Assembly: GCF_014196715.1 (NCBI RefSeq)
Contig: NZ_JACIEF010000001.1
Span: 1,284,872 to 1,348,871, forward strand
Direction: 5' to 3'
DNA: 64,000 bases
Source of the DNA: Pedobacter zeae
GTDB lineage: Bacteria; Bacteroidota; Bacteroidia; Sphingobacteriales; Sphingobacteriaceae
Part shown: positions 8,909-16,496 of the stretch, piece by piece
How the letters are laid out: every line of letters begins with the position of its first letter
Numbering within the stretch: the first letter of the stretch is position 1
The notes under the pieces: generated by a model
Databases searched by the model: none
What the model was told of the DNA's origin: nothing
Seen by the model: only the letters and a program-made list of their open reading frames with translations
Made by a program: the position numbers and the translations under genes

Positions 8909-9050
8909 CATTTTGCATGGTAACTGGTATTGGCGCAACAAGCCATCAGTTTTTAAAAACAACTAAAATTAATTTTATAAACGGCCGGATCGGAAAACAC
9001 ATTTTTTAGCTGATGATAGCCTAAAAATCTAAATCCGGCAAAACTTGATC

Positions 9051-9431
9051 ATGAAAGACTTTAAAAAATATACCTACATACCTGCCCCACCCGAAGAGGT
9101 TTACTTAGCGCTTACCAAAGATATCAGCATAAAACTATGGACTGGTGCCGAAGTGGAGTTTGAAGAAATACCGGGTACCGAATTTTCTTTTTGGGATGGT
9201 GATATTACCGGCAAGAACATTGAATTTATATATGGTAAACAGATTGTGCAACAATGGTATTTTGGCGAAGAAAACGAGCCTTCCATTGTAACCATTAAAC
9301 TGCACGAAGATAAAAAAGGAACTTCGCTTGAATTTAGGCAAACCAATATCCCTGACGAAGATTATGAGGATTTTACAGCAGGGATACAGGAGTATTATAT
9401 AGGAGGACTTTTTGATTTCTTTGATGAATAA
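9051..9431 (+). CDS. SRPBCC/AHSA1-like START-domain protein
   Basis: This small cytoplasmic protein (126 residues) has the SRPBCC helix-grip fold of the AHSA1 type. Visible features are the N-terminal YIPAPPEEVYLALT strand-helix, the central beta-strands with GTEFSFWDGDITGKNIE and QQWYFGEENEPSIVTIKL, and a C-terminal helix region rich in Phe, Tyr and acidic residues. Members bind hydrophobic ligands or Hsp90-like partners; nothing here identifies the ligand. A TTG at 9045 also opens the frame, but ATG 9051 is more likely. A lipoprotein gene follows 8 bases downstream. Confidence 0.85.
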   Translation: MKDFKKYTYIPAPPEEVYLALTKDISIKLWTGAEVEFEEIPGTEFSFWDGDITGKNIEFIYGKQIVQQWYFGEENEPSIVTIKLHEDKKGTSLEFRQTNIPDEDYEDFTAGIQEYYIGGLFDFFDE

Positions 9432-9439
9432 GCCAAAAT

Positions 9440-10252
9440 ATGAAAACTAAAATTATCGCTCTTTCTTCTTTACTTTTCCTTGCCGCTTTTACTTCCTGCA
9501 CATCGTACCTTACCCCGGCTATATTAGGTAGCAATATGGGCTACATGCCAAAAGCAATGGGTGCAGACAGTATTAAAACCTTTACCAATATATCGGCAAG
9601 TTATGCTGGTTCTATTTCTCCCAGCACCGGTACTGATTTTGTATTTGGAATGGCAAATGTAAGTCGTTCAAATACCTTCCAAAAATGGAACATTTCTTAT
9701 GGTGGCTATGGTTATACAGGAAGAGCATCTGGAGGAGATATTGATAGCCGTCCTGAAAATTTAAAAAATTATCTTCCTTCATTTCAAAATTCTATCAGTG
9801 GCATGGGGTTAAGGCTGTCTGCCGGACTTCATAACACTTCAGCAAACGGGAATACAGATTTCAGGTATATTAACATCGAAAATGCACTTAGTTTTGAAGG
9901 TGGTGCTTACACCAAATTCAGACAGGAGGTATATGGTAACCCTATTCCGGATTATGTAACGGTAACAAACAGAACGGTACTTTGGACAACAGGATTATCT
10001 ACAGAAGTGATCTGGAGAGCCAGAAATGAACACAATATAAGGCACGCTTTCAGACTTTTTCTTGGCGGTACGCCCAATTTTGCAAGTAGTTTCAGGTCGG
10101 GAGTAAAGGCCTACGACGAAATTCATGGAAAAAACTCATTTGGCTGGGTTTTTAACTACTTCTTATACGTTAAGCGATTTTCTCTGTCTTATGAGCTGGC
10201 AGATAACGTTAATTATGCACAAAAAATAAGTTTTGGCTATTTATTCCGGTAA
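9440..10252 (+). CDS. predicted lipoprotein of unknown function
   Basis: This 270-residue protein starts with a type II signal peptide, MKTKIIALSSLLFLAAFTSC, ending in a lipobox Cys20, so it should be lipid-anchored in the envelope. The mature part is rich in Gly, Ser, Asn and aromatic residues and has alternating patterns that suggest beta-strands (for example FQKWNISYGGYGYTG and GWVFNYFLYVKRFSLSYELA). It could be a small beta-barrel-like or beta-sandwich protein. I do not recognise the family. It follows the SRPBCC gene by 8 bases and probably shares its transcript. Confidence 0.8.
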   Translation: MKTKIIALSSLLFLAAFTSCTSYLTPAILGSNMGYMPKAMGADSIKTFTNISASYAGSISPSTGTDFVFGMANVSRSNTFQKWNISYGGYGYTGRASGGDIDSRPENLKNYLPSFQNSISGMGLRLSAGLHNTSANGNTDFRYINIENALSFEGGAYTKFRQEVYGNPIPDYVTVTNRTVLWTTGLSTEVIWRARNEHNIRHAFRLFLGGTPNFASSFRSGVKAYDEIHGKNSFGWVFNYFLYVKRFSLSYELADNVNYAQKISFGYLFR

Positions 10253-10294
10253 AACATATTGGATTAGCAACTGTTCTCCTATAAATAAAACGTT

Positions 10295-10510
10295 ATGAAC
10301 AGAACATTAGGAATAGTATTAATTGTTGTGGGCATTGCCATGCTCATCTGGACGGGCTTCTCTTACACCAAAAAAGAAAAAATTGTAGACGCAGGCCCTA
10401 TTCAAATCTCTGCAGATAAGGAAAAATCAGTGAATTGGCCTCCTTATGCCGGGGGTATTATTCTGATAGCAGGCGTGATTGTGTTTGTGGCTTCCAAAAA
10501 CAGGAAATAA
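10295..10510 (+). CDS. DUF3185-like small membrane protein
   Basis: This 71-residue protein has two membrane helices (residues ~4-23, LGIVLIVVGIAMLIWTGF, and ~50-67, PYAGGIILIAGVIVFVAS) joined by a short polar loop. The pattern MNRTLGIVLIVVGIAMLI matches what I remember of the DUF3185 family of unknown function. It is 42 bases after the lipoprotein gene and may be cotranscribed. Confidence 0.75.
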   Translation: MNRTLGIVLIVVGIAMLIWTGFSYTKKEKIVDAGPIQISADKEKSVNWPPYAGGIILIAGVIVFVASKNRK

Positions 10511-10635
10511 TTATCTAAAGTCTTTCCTGCATATCATTTCAATTGAGTTTTAGTCATGAACGGAGTTATTATCTCTTTTTATGAGATTTAAGTAATTGGT
10601 TTATAGTTAGTTATTGGCTTTTAAAAAATAATTTC

Positions 10636-10709
10636 GCAACATAGTTGCAAAATTATCGATCTTTATTTTGCAACTATGTTGCAATTAACTAACTTAGTGC
10701 TGTTGCAAC
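10636..10709. promoter_or_regulatory. clustered GCAAC-N3-GTTGC palindromes upstream of the lanthipeptide precursor
   Basis: Two copies of the dyad GCAAC-ATA/TAT-GTTGC (centres near 10642 and 10676, 34 bases or about three helical turns apart) form an 18-base perfect inverted repeat with an 11-base spacer. A third GTTGCAAC lies at 10702-10709. The precursor ATG is 59 bases further on. The same half-sites recur at 18728-18755 between the divergent biosynthetic and transport operons. This looks like an operator array rather than a terminator, because there is no GC-rich stem and no T-run. The regulator is not in the window's cluster. Confidence 0.5.
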
Positions 10710-10767
10710 CGGAGATAAGCCGAAACTCCGTAACCACCAGTAGGCATCAACATTAATCAATTATTTT

Positions 10768-10959
10768 ATGAAAAATCAATCAGAAAAAATCACTTTAAGC
10801 CTGGAAGACCTTCAATTAGAGAGCTTTGTAACCAGTATTGATAGCGAAGTGGCTATGCGTTTATCAGGCGGTTTAGGTAACCTGTCTGAGCCTACCCACA
10901 CTGAACAAACAGATGACCACCACACTCCTCCTGTAAGGTGTACCACTGTTATCTGCTAA
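10768..10959 (+). CDS. class I lanthipeptide precursor peptide
   Basis: This is a 63-residue RiPP precursor. The leader (residues 1-35) has the Bacteroidota class I lanthipeptide pattern ITLSLEDLQLESFVTSI and ends in LSGG, a double-glycine site for C39 peptidases. The 28-residue core that follows starts LGNLSEPT and ends HHTPPVRCTTVIC. It has two Cys (core positions 23 and 28) and seven Ser/Thr (S5, T8, T10, T13, T18, T24, T25). Plausible (methyl)lanthionine rings join T18 with C23 and T24 or T25 with C28; the N-terminal Ser/Thr may stay dehydrated or unmodified. It converges on the LanB/LanC operon and has its own terminator. Ring topology is inference. Confidence 0.88.
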   Translation: MKNQSEKITLSLEDLQLESFVTSIDSEVAMRLSGGLGNLSEPTHTEQTDDHHTPPVRCTTVIC

Positions 10960-10981
10960 TCGATATCAGGTGTTTTCATTT

Positions 10982-11006
10982 CAAGGCGCTTCAGGGCGCC
11001 TTGTTT
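10982..11006 (+). terminator. terminator of the precursor gene
   Basis: A perfect 8-bp GC-rich stem (CAAGGCGC with GCGCCTTG, loop of 6) followed by GTTT lies 24 bases after the precursor stop codon. Confidence 0.75.
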
Positions 11007-11065
11007 GGTTAAGCGCAGCGTGGTTAAAGCTTTTCGTGGTGTAAGGCGATTCAACATGATTACCC

Positions 11066-11090
11066 GGTTAATTGATTTAACCAATTAACC
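11066..11090. other. inverted repeat downstream of the lanC-like gene
   Basis: Nine-base arms GGTTAATTG and CAATTAACC surround a 7-base loop, 36 bases past the stop of the minus-strand operon. No T-run follows on the minus strand, so termination is possible but not clear. Confidence 0.4.
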
Positions 11091-11126
11091 TTAAAGTTTA
11101 ATTCATATTTTTATCTACCTTATAAA

Positions 11127-12998
11127 CTAATGAACCATCACAAAGCCCGCTTTAATCAATAACCTGATCTGCTTAACCACTTTATCAGCTAACTCAATTA
11201 AAGACGCTTGGGTTAAATTCTCCTCAAAAAAAAGAACCTGAAGCGATTTTACCAACTCCGCTCCTGTTAACCTCTTCTTTGAAACTACAGTTAAAATTGT
11301 AGCAGCGAATAACCCCACACTTAACTCTTTTATTCCATTCTCATCACTGATCAGTAAAAGGATATTTGAATCATCACCATGATGAAGTTCTACATGCCCG
11401 GTTAAGCCAAAGGATTTATCCATTAAAGCCTGATCCGTTAATGATAGGTTTTCACCGGCCATTTTTTTTAAATGCTTATGTTTCTGCACAAAACTGAAAT
11501 AGCCTTTGTGCTGTTTCCATAAGCCAGCCAACCTGCTTTCCAAGTCAAATATTTTTTGAATTTTTGTATTGCCTGAAGTTAACAATTGCGATTGCAGTTT
11601 CCCTTTAAAATTATTGATATCTTTTGCATCATAAACTGTAGAATCAACTGCAGGCAATTCCCCTAATGTTCTCGCGTAGTATTTTGAAAAAACTGATTTT
11701 TTAATTTGTTTTTTACTGTATTTATCTTCAAAAACAGATTTTTTATGGTTTTCAGGTAATCCTGGTGCTAGTATACTGTCGATGGTTTTATTGTTCAAAA
11801 CACTCAGGATGATATAGCCAATACCTGATTTTCCTGATAATAATCCAAAATCATCACGTCCGCATGACACGTAGCTGTTGTAAGCATTTGTTTTTTGATG
11901 ATGTACCCTGGCCTGATCCAATACGAAAAGAACCTGTGCTTTCTTATCCAGGTTTAATAAAAAAGGAATCATACCGCTATAACCGCTTACCAGCGTAAAA
12001 TCTGCCCGGTCTAATCTTTCTAAATCATTCAAACACCGTTGCAGAACATGGTTACAGTCTAATCTGTATGATTGCTGTCTGGTCAGTTTTAATGCAATTT
12101 GCCTTGTAATGCCAATGCCGGCCGCACCATGAGCCCAGGCATTAACATCGGTCATTTCCGCCAAAAAGGTTTGCAGTTCCCACTGGTATACATTGGGCTT
12201 ATTTAAGCGATGAGGCCCAAGGCGCAGGTCTAACCAGTTTTTTGCCGGCCTGTAATAATATTGCATTTCGTATTTTAAAGCCTCTTCTGCAAGATAGATT
12301 AATCCGGAAGCGTTAAAATATTGGCCAACCTGCATGAGCACCCAGGCAATACCGGCTGCGCCATGCGAAAAGCCCGTCATGCTATCGTAGGCTTTTTTTG
12401 CCTTGGAATAGTCCCATTTTAAGCCCTGCCCTGATATTCGTGCTTCTGCAATCAGCCTTTCAATCAATAAGTTAATCATCATTAAAACCTCATGATCATC
12501 AGTATGATGGTAAAGCAAGGTCAACATCAATAAATTACCGCTATATCCGCTTAAAAGATCAGCCTTCGATAAACCTGCTGTTAATTCCTGTTTATTAGCC
12601 AGAGCAAGTTGAAGTGCTTTATCTTTGTAGAGCGTATTGCCGGTAACCTCAAAAATCTTTAAACAGGTATATATAACACCACCTAATCCGGTATAAAGTG
12701 CAAAAAACTCCGGATGTTGTAAGGCATCAGCGTTTAAGATCCGGTGCATCCCTTTATTAACTATCCTTAAATGATCCCTGTTCCCATCGAACCGGTATAA
12801 TTCCAAAAAGAACAGGATAATGCCGCAGTTACCGTTAAAAAGGTCGTAACTTTCCCTGAACTCATACTCATCGGGATTGATGTAGAATGGCGTTGGCCAC
12901 CAGATTTCCAGTTTATTTTCTCTAAAGCCGGAAATTAATTCTCTGTAAATTTCGTAAAGCTGAACTTTCAGTCTTTCGGTCTCTTCTACAGTAAACAT
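11127..12998 (-). CDS. LanC-like cyclase lacking zinc ligands, with C-terminal extension and PqqD-like domain
   Basis: This 623-residue protein is much longer than a normal LanC (about 400). Residues ~50-400 form a LanC alpha/alpha barrel with repeated G-x-x-G motifs near residues 56, 104, 151, 209-216, 291-294, 339-342 and 389-392. H212 in GFSHGAAG corresponds to the LanC catalytic-site His. The zinc ligands are missing: the usual WCxG reads WAHG (288-291), and the usual CHG reads LSG (387-389). Zinc-free cyclases are known in class III lanthipeptide enzymes, so activity is not excluded. Residues ~415-540 are of unknown type. Residues ~546-620 (ILLLISDENGIKELSVGLF, then a helix pair ending IRLLIKAGFV) resemble a PqqD/RRE winged helix. 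It is the last gene of the operon, 2 bases after the elimination-domain gene. Confidence 0.85.
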   Translation of the reverse strand: MFTVEETERLKVQLYEIYRELISGFRENKLEIWWPTPFYINPDEYEFRESYDLFNGNCGIILFFLELYRFDGNRDHLRIVNKGMHRILNADALQHPEFFALYTGLGGVIYTCLKIFEVTGNTLYKDKALQLALANKQELTAGLSKADLLSGYSGNLLMLTLLYHHTDDHEVLMMINLLIERLIAEARISGQGLKWDYSKAKKAYDSMTGFSHGAAGIAWVLMQVGQYFNASGLIYLAEEALKYEMQYYYRPAKNWLDLRLGPHRLNKPNVYQWELQTFLAEMTDVNAWAHGAAGIGITRQIALKLTRQQSYRLDCNHVLQRCLNDLERLDRADFTLVSGYSGMIPFLLNLDKKAQVLFVLDQARVHHQKTNAYNSYVSCGRDDFGLLSGKSGIGYIILSVLNNKTIDSILAPGLPENHKKSVFEDKYSKKQIKKSVFSKYYARTLGELPAVDSTVYDAKDINNFKGKLQSQLLTSGNTKIQKIFDLESRLAGLWKQHKGYFSFVQKHKHLKKMAGENLSLTDQALMDKSFGLTGHVELHHGDDSNILLLISDENGIKELSVGLFAATILTVVSKKRLTGAELVKSLQVLFFEENLTQASLIELADKVVKQIRLLIKAGFVMVH

Positions 12999-13000
12999 AC

Positions 13001-13834
13001 TCAGGATTGTTGGATTGAATTTTCATGTATAAACTGCAGGCACGCTCTAATAACATACATGATGTATGCTTCCTCATCATTAGAAATACCCAAACGGTTA
13101 TTGTTCATGTGCATAAAGCCCGAAATCACCTGAAACATCTTCTTTTTTTCAAAATCCATCTTTTGGTACGAACTTATCACTCCAGTTGTTTTTAATAAAT
13201 ATTCCATTAAATTAAGCTCTGCAACAGGGCTGTTAAGTTGCTGCCAAAACTGGCTACAGGCCTGCAGCGTTTGATTTTTAACCGGAACAAAAACCTTTTC
13301 AAACTGGTTTAACCAAAATATCCGTTGTTTTTCTTTCGGATCGGCCGGGTTGTACAATTTTGGTAGCCAACCCGCTAAGAAGAAATTACAAAGCTCTACC
13401 AATGCCTCATCATCCCATTTTAAAGTATGCAGTAAGGTGAGGTGCAGTTTTATTGCCTGGGCAATGACCGACTGATTTATCTCTCTTTTTACAAGCCAAT
13501 TCAATATATATTGAGACGAACATTCGAAATATTGTTCTGCCCAGGTTATACTTTCATCATTTCCATACCGATCTATTTCTGGTTCGTATTGGGTAGTCAG
13601 GATCCTGGTAACTGCTGCATTATCCAAACTTAATGCCTTTATAATAGCCTCATGCTCGTTTTCTGCTGCTTTTAGCCTTAAGCGGATATGATTCCCCCCT
13701 TCCCAATAACGGATAAAAAACCAGGGGCGATGCCATTGCCTGATAAAAGGATATATAAGTTCTTTTAAAAGCCCGTCCGCGTTTTCATTATAAAATATAT
13801 ATAATGAAAGCCATTTTTCTTCCTGTTTATTCAT
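13001..13834 (-). CDS. split LanB elimination domain (thiopeptide-type bacteriocin biosynthesis protein)
   Basis: This 277-residue protein corresponds to the C-terminal SpaB_C-type domain of class I dehydratases, which removes glutamate from glutamylated Ser/Thr to give dehydroamino acids. The hallmarks are the opening W-L-S-L-Y-I-F-Y, the block WFFIRYWEGGNHIRLRL with its conserved Arg and His, and YEPEIDRYGNDESI with the Y-E-P-E-x-x-R-Y-G signature. The next segment, AEQYFECSSQYIL, differs slightly from the usual DS motif. The start at 13834 gives a 7-base gap after the glutamylation-domain gene; a longer frame to 13888 would overlap it. A separate elimination domain is known from other Bacteroidota lanthipeptide loci such as pinensin. 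Confidence 0.9.
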   Translation of the reverse strand: MNKQEEKWLSLYIFYNENADGLLKELIYPFIRQWHRPWFFIRYWEGGNHIRLRLKAAENEHEAIIKALSLDNAAVTRILTTQYEPEIDRYGNDESITWAEQYFECSSQYILNWLVKREINQSVIAQAIKLHLTLLHTLKWDDEALVELCNFFLAGWLPKLYNPADPKEKQRIFWLNQFEKVFVPVKNQTLQACSQFWQQLNSPVAELNLMEYLLKTTGVISSYQKMDFEKKKMFQVISGFMHMNNNRLGISNDEEAYIMYVIRACLQFIHENSIQQS

Positions 13835-13841
13835 AAGCCGA

Positions 13842-16484
13842 TCAGTTATTGTACCATTGGATGAGGTATTCGCGCACCGTATCCTCATCAGGTTTAGGAA
13901 AAACTTCTTCTAACGTGATGTATTCGCCTGCCCTTAAAAGGAGTTTTTTGAACATCCCGATCAATAAAGGATTATTGAAAGAGAGGTATTGCGGTTTATA
14001 ATCGTCATGCAATCCTTCGCGTTTACCATCAGCCTTTAGCTGATAGGCCCGTTTTCTCAGAAAAAGAAAAACCTCTTTAGGAATTTTATTCTTTGCTAAC
14101 CAGCCGCCTAACCTGATAAAATAGCCGAAATCAGCTTCAGCCTGTCCCTGAACAGGGATAACTTCGGTTTTTATCCGCCAGGTTTTTCGCCTGATCACCA
14201 CATTTTCTGCATAAACAATCCGTGGCAGAACGAATACATCAGGCGCTGGAGCGGGTTGTTTATCCCGGTAAAACCGATCAACCAGTTGAATAAAAGGCTG
14301 TAATGATACGCGGGCATCGGGATTGAAATGCGCAAGCAACTGATAAAGATTGGATCGGTTATAAAAAGACTCTAAACTTAAATCGTAACAAAATAATTCT
14401 AGGTTACCAGAGTGCAGTGTGAGCATTTTCCATTCGCTATTATACCTGACTTTTAAATTCCGGATCGTAAAGCGCCGGGCTAAGGGATATATATTATTCC
14501 CGCCCGGAAGTTCGAGTTCATGTGCCAATAAAGGCGGATGAATATTGGCATTGAATGTTGAAGCGTCGTTAAGTTCTACCTTCATCTGACCGGGAAAAAG
14601 CTTTTCGTTATGTTTAACAAGACTTAGGGTAACTTCCGGATCAAACAATGATAAAAACCTGCCGCTTACCTTGCCCATGCCAGGTAAAAGTGCATTGATA
14701 ACACCTGAAAAGCCCTTGTTAGTCGCTGAAAACTGTACAAACATACCCATCGCTGATTTTTGGGCTAAATTTTGGCTTTTTGGCAGGTCGGCAAAAAAAT
14801 CGAGATTAAACTGAACTAAATCTTCGTTGATATGGATTAATTGAGCAATTTTTGCCAAAACAGCTTCCTCCCATTGCCTAAGTGCCAAATGATCCGTTTC
14901 TTCCTCTATTTTATGCTCTTTTTCGGGCTTTTTAACATAGAGATAATAGTCTTTGTAGTAAGTTGTCAAAGCTACCTCCTCATCATTTGGATAGTGTTTC
15001 AGAAAGAAATCGGTCATTTTTTTCCGTTCTTTCCGCATCACATCGAGTGGAAGTAAATAACGGATCAGTTCATCGGTTTTCGACACAAAATCCTTAACGG
15101 GTTGAGCCGGAAGCACTAAATTCTCTGGCGTAAAACAGTCTTCGTAAAAGATATGCCTGGCCGAAAAGTAATACGGATTAAACTGATTTGTTGAGAAAGT
15201 TGTTGTTTCGGGTTTTTCAGCGACCGATTTTTGATCGGATGGACCGGTATGCAATGGGAGGCCGGCTTCTTGCTGCAGATCGGCAAAAACGGCATTTAGC
15301 TGCTTCTCAGCGTCCTGAAGGATGGTGTAACGTTCAAAAAGATCGGCCGATTGATATACCGTTCTATACGCTTTTAACCGTTCAAAAAGCGAAATCATCG
15401 CCAAAGCTGAAGGCTCTTCTCCTTTTAAGTCAGTAAGAAAAATCAATAACTTATTGTCCCAATGCTCATCCATTCCCGAAAATCCGAAGTTCATTTCGAG
15501 CATTCCACTTTCAACCAGTTTGATCAGGTAAACCTTTATGTTTTCGTGGCTGGGATTTTCCAGATATGATACACATTGATCGATCAGATTTTTCAGGGTA
15601 ACAGGGGCCTGATGGCTTTCCAGGTATTGGTAAACAAGCAACTGTAAAGCGCTTGCATTGATCTGCTGAAAAGATTCAACGTTGTTGAAATTACTTAAAA
15701 AGCAGATCTTATCCTGCCTGATTTCTGCTGTTAAATTAAGTTTAACTAACAAATGCTCATTTAACAACGGGTGCTTTTTGATAATGGCTTTAAGATATTC
15801 GAAAATGGCGTTGTTTAATTTTAACCTGCTTTTAACCGGGTGCATGCCACTTATGTTATTAAAAGCGCCCAGCTGATCTAAAGTCATTATCCCTGTATAG
15901 GTAAACCTGCTAAATGGCGAAGTTTTAAATGCCATTCTGCTGAGGTACCTTAACAAACTAAAAAGGATGCGCTGTTCCTTTTGTTTAAAGTTTTTGCTGT
16001 CTTTTTTAACAAAACTGTTTAATTGTGCGTAAAGTAAGGGGCTTGATAATAAAAGTCCTTGCTGCAGTTCCGGATTTAATGCCATTTGCTGTAGCCATTT
16101 CCGCTGAAGATCTTGTTCATCTTCAAATTTGGAAGCACTTTCACTCAGCAAAAATGCCATCTCTTTAGCTTTATCCAGGTAACTTTTCAGCTTATTTTTT
16201 ACGGGGTCGGGCAGATGGGAAATATGTTCATGATCGATTTTTTTATCATTGAATACCTGCCGTTTAAGGTTAATTAACTTCTGCCTTACTTTATCGTCAG
16301 TTTGCCCGTTGATGACCGGATATAGTGCATCGCAAAACATATTTTTTAATTCTTCCTTTTCATCAGTGAGTTTGTTTAAAGTTCCCAGCAGGTTTTCGGT
16401 ATCTTTTAAGTTCAAATCGTTAAAAAGTTGATGGTGCAATCCGGCATAACGCACTAATGAATAAGGAAAAATCTGTAAGCTCAT
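13842..16484 (-). CDS. lantibiotic dehydratase, glutamylation part (split LanB)
   Basis: This 880-residue protein is the N-terminal Lant_dehydr_N module of a class I lanthipeptide dehydratase. It transfers glutamate from glutamyl-tRNA to Ser/Thr of the precursor core. It starts with the typical SLQIFPYSLVRYAGL and has RILFSLLRYLSRMAFKTSPFSRFT near residue 175-200, where the family keeps K-T-S-P-x-S. Later come AHELELPGGNNIYPLARRFTI and FGYFIRLGGWLAKNKIPKEVFL, all typical of the family. The elimination domain normally fused at the C-terminus is encoded by the next gene. It is the second gene in the operon, 12 bases after the exporter gene. The role is firm at family level; substrate specificity is inferred from the adjacent precursor. 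Confidence 0.93.
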   Translation of the reverse strand: MSLQIFPYSLVRYAGLHHQLFNDLNLKDTENLLGTLNKLTDEKEELKNMFCDALYPVINGQTDDKVRQKLINLKRQVFNDKKIDHEHISHLPDPVKNKLKSYLDKAKEMAFLLSESASKFEDEQDLQRKWLQQMALNPELQQGLLLSSPLLYAQLNSFVKKDSKNFKQKEQRILFSLLRYLSRMAFKTSPFSRFTYTGIMTLDQLGAFNNISGMHPVKSRLKLNNAIFEYLKAIIKKHPLLNEHLLVKLNLTAEIRQDKICFLSNFNNVESFQQINASALQLLVYQYLESHQAPVTLKNLIDQCVSYLENPSHENIKVYLIKLVESGMLEMNFGFSGMDEHWDNKLLIFLTDLKGEEPSALAMISLFERLKAYRTVYQSADLFERYTILQDAEKQLNAVFADLQQEAGLPLHTGPSDQKSVAEKPETTTFSTNQFNPYYFSARHIFYEDCFTPENLVLPAQPVKDFVSKTDELIRYLLPLDVMRKERKKMTDFFLKHYPNDEEVALTTYYKDYYLYVKKPEKEHKIEEETDHLALRQWEEAVLAKIAQLIHINEDLVQFNLDFFADLPKSQNLAQKSAMGMFVQFSATNKGFSGVINALLPGMGKVSGRFLSLFDPEVTLSLVKHNEKLFPGQMKVELNDASTFNANIHPPLLAHELELPGGNNIYPLARRFTIRNLKVRYNSEWKMLTLHSGNLELFCYDLSLESFYNRSNLYQLLAHFNPDARVSLQPFIQLVDRFYRDKQPAPAPDVFVLPRIVYAENVVIRRKTWRIKTEVIPVQGQAEADFGYFIRLGGWLAKNKIPKEVFLFLRKRAYQLKADGKREGLHDDYKPQYLSFNNPLLIGMFKKLLLRAGEYITLEEVFPKPDEDTVREYLIQWYNN

Positions 16485-16496
16485 ATTGATCGGTAT

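Noticed and set aside
10636..10682. 18-base inverted repeat considered as a rho-independent terminator for the DUF3185 gene
   Set aside because: The stem is AT-rich, no T-run follows, and each arm is itself a palindrome, which fits protein binding sites better.
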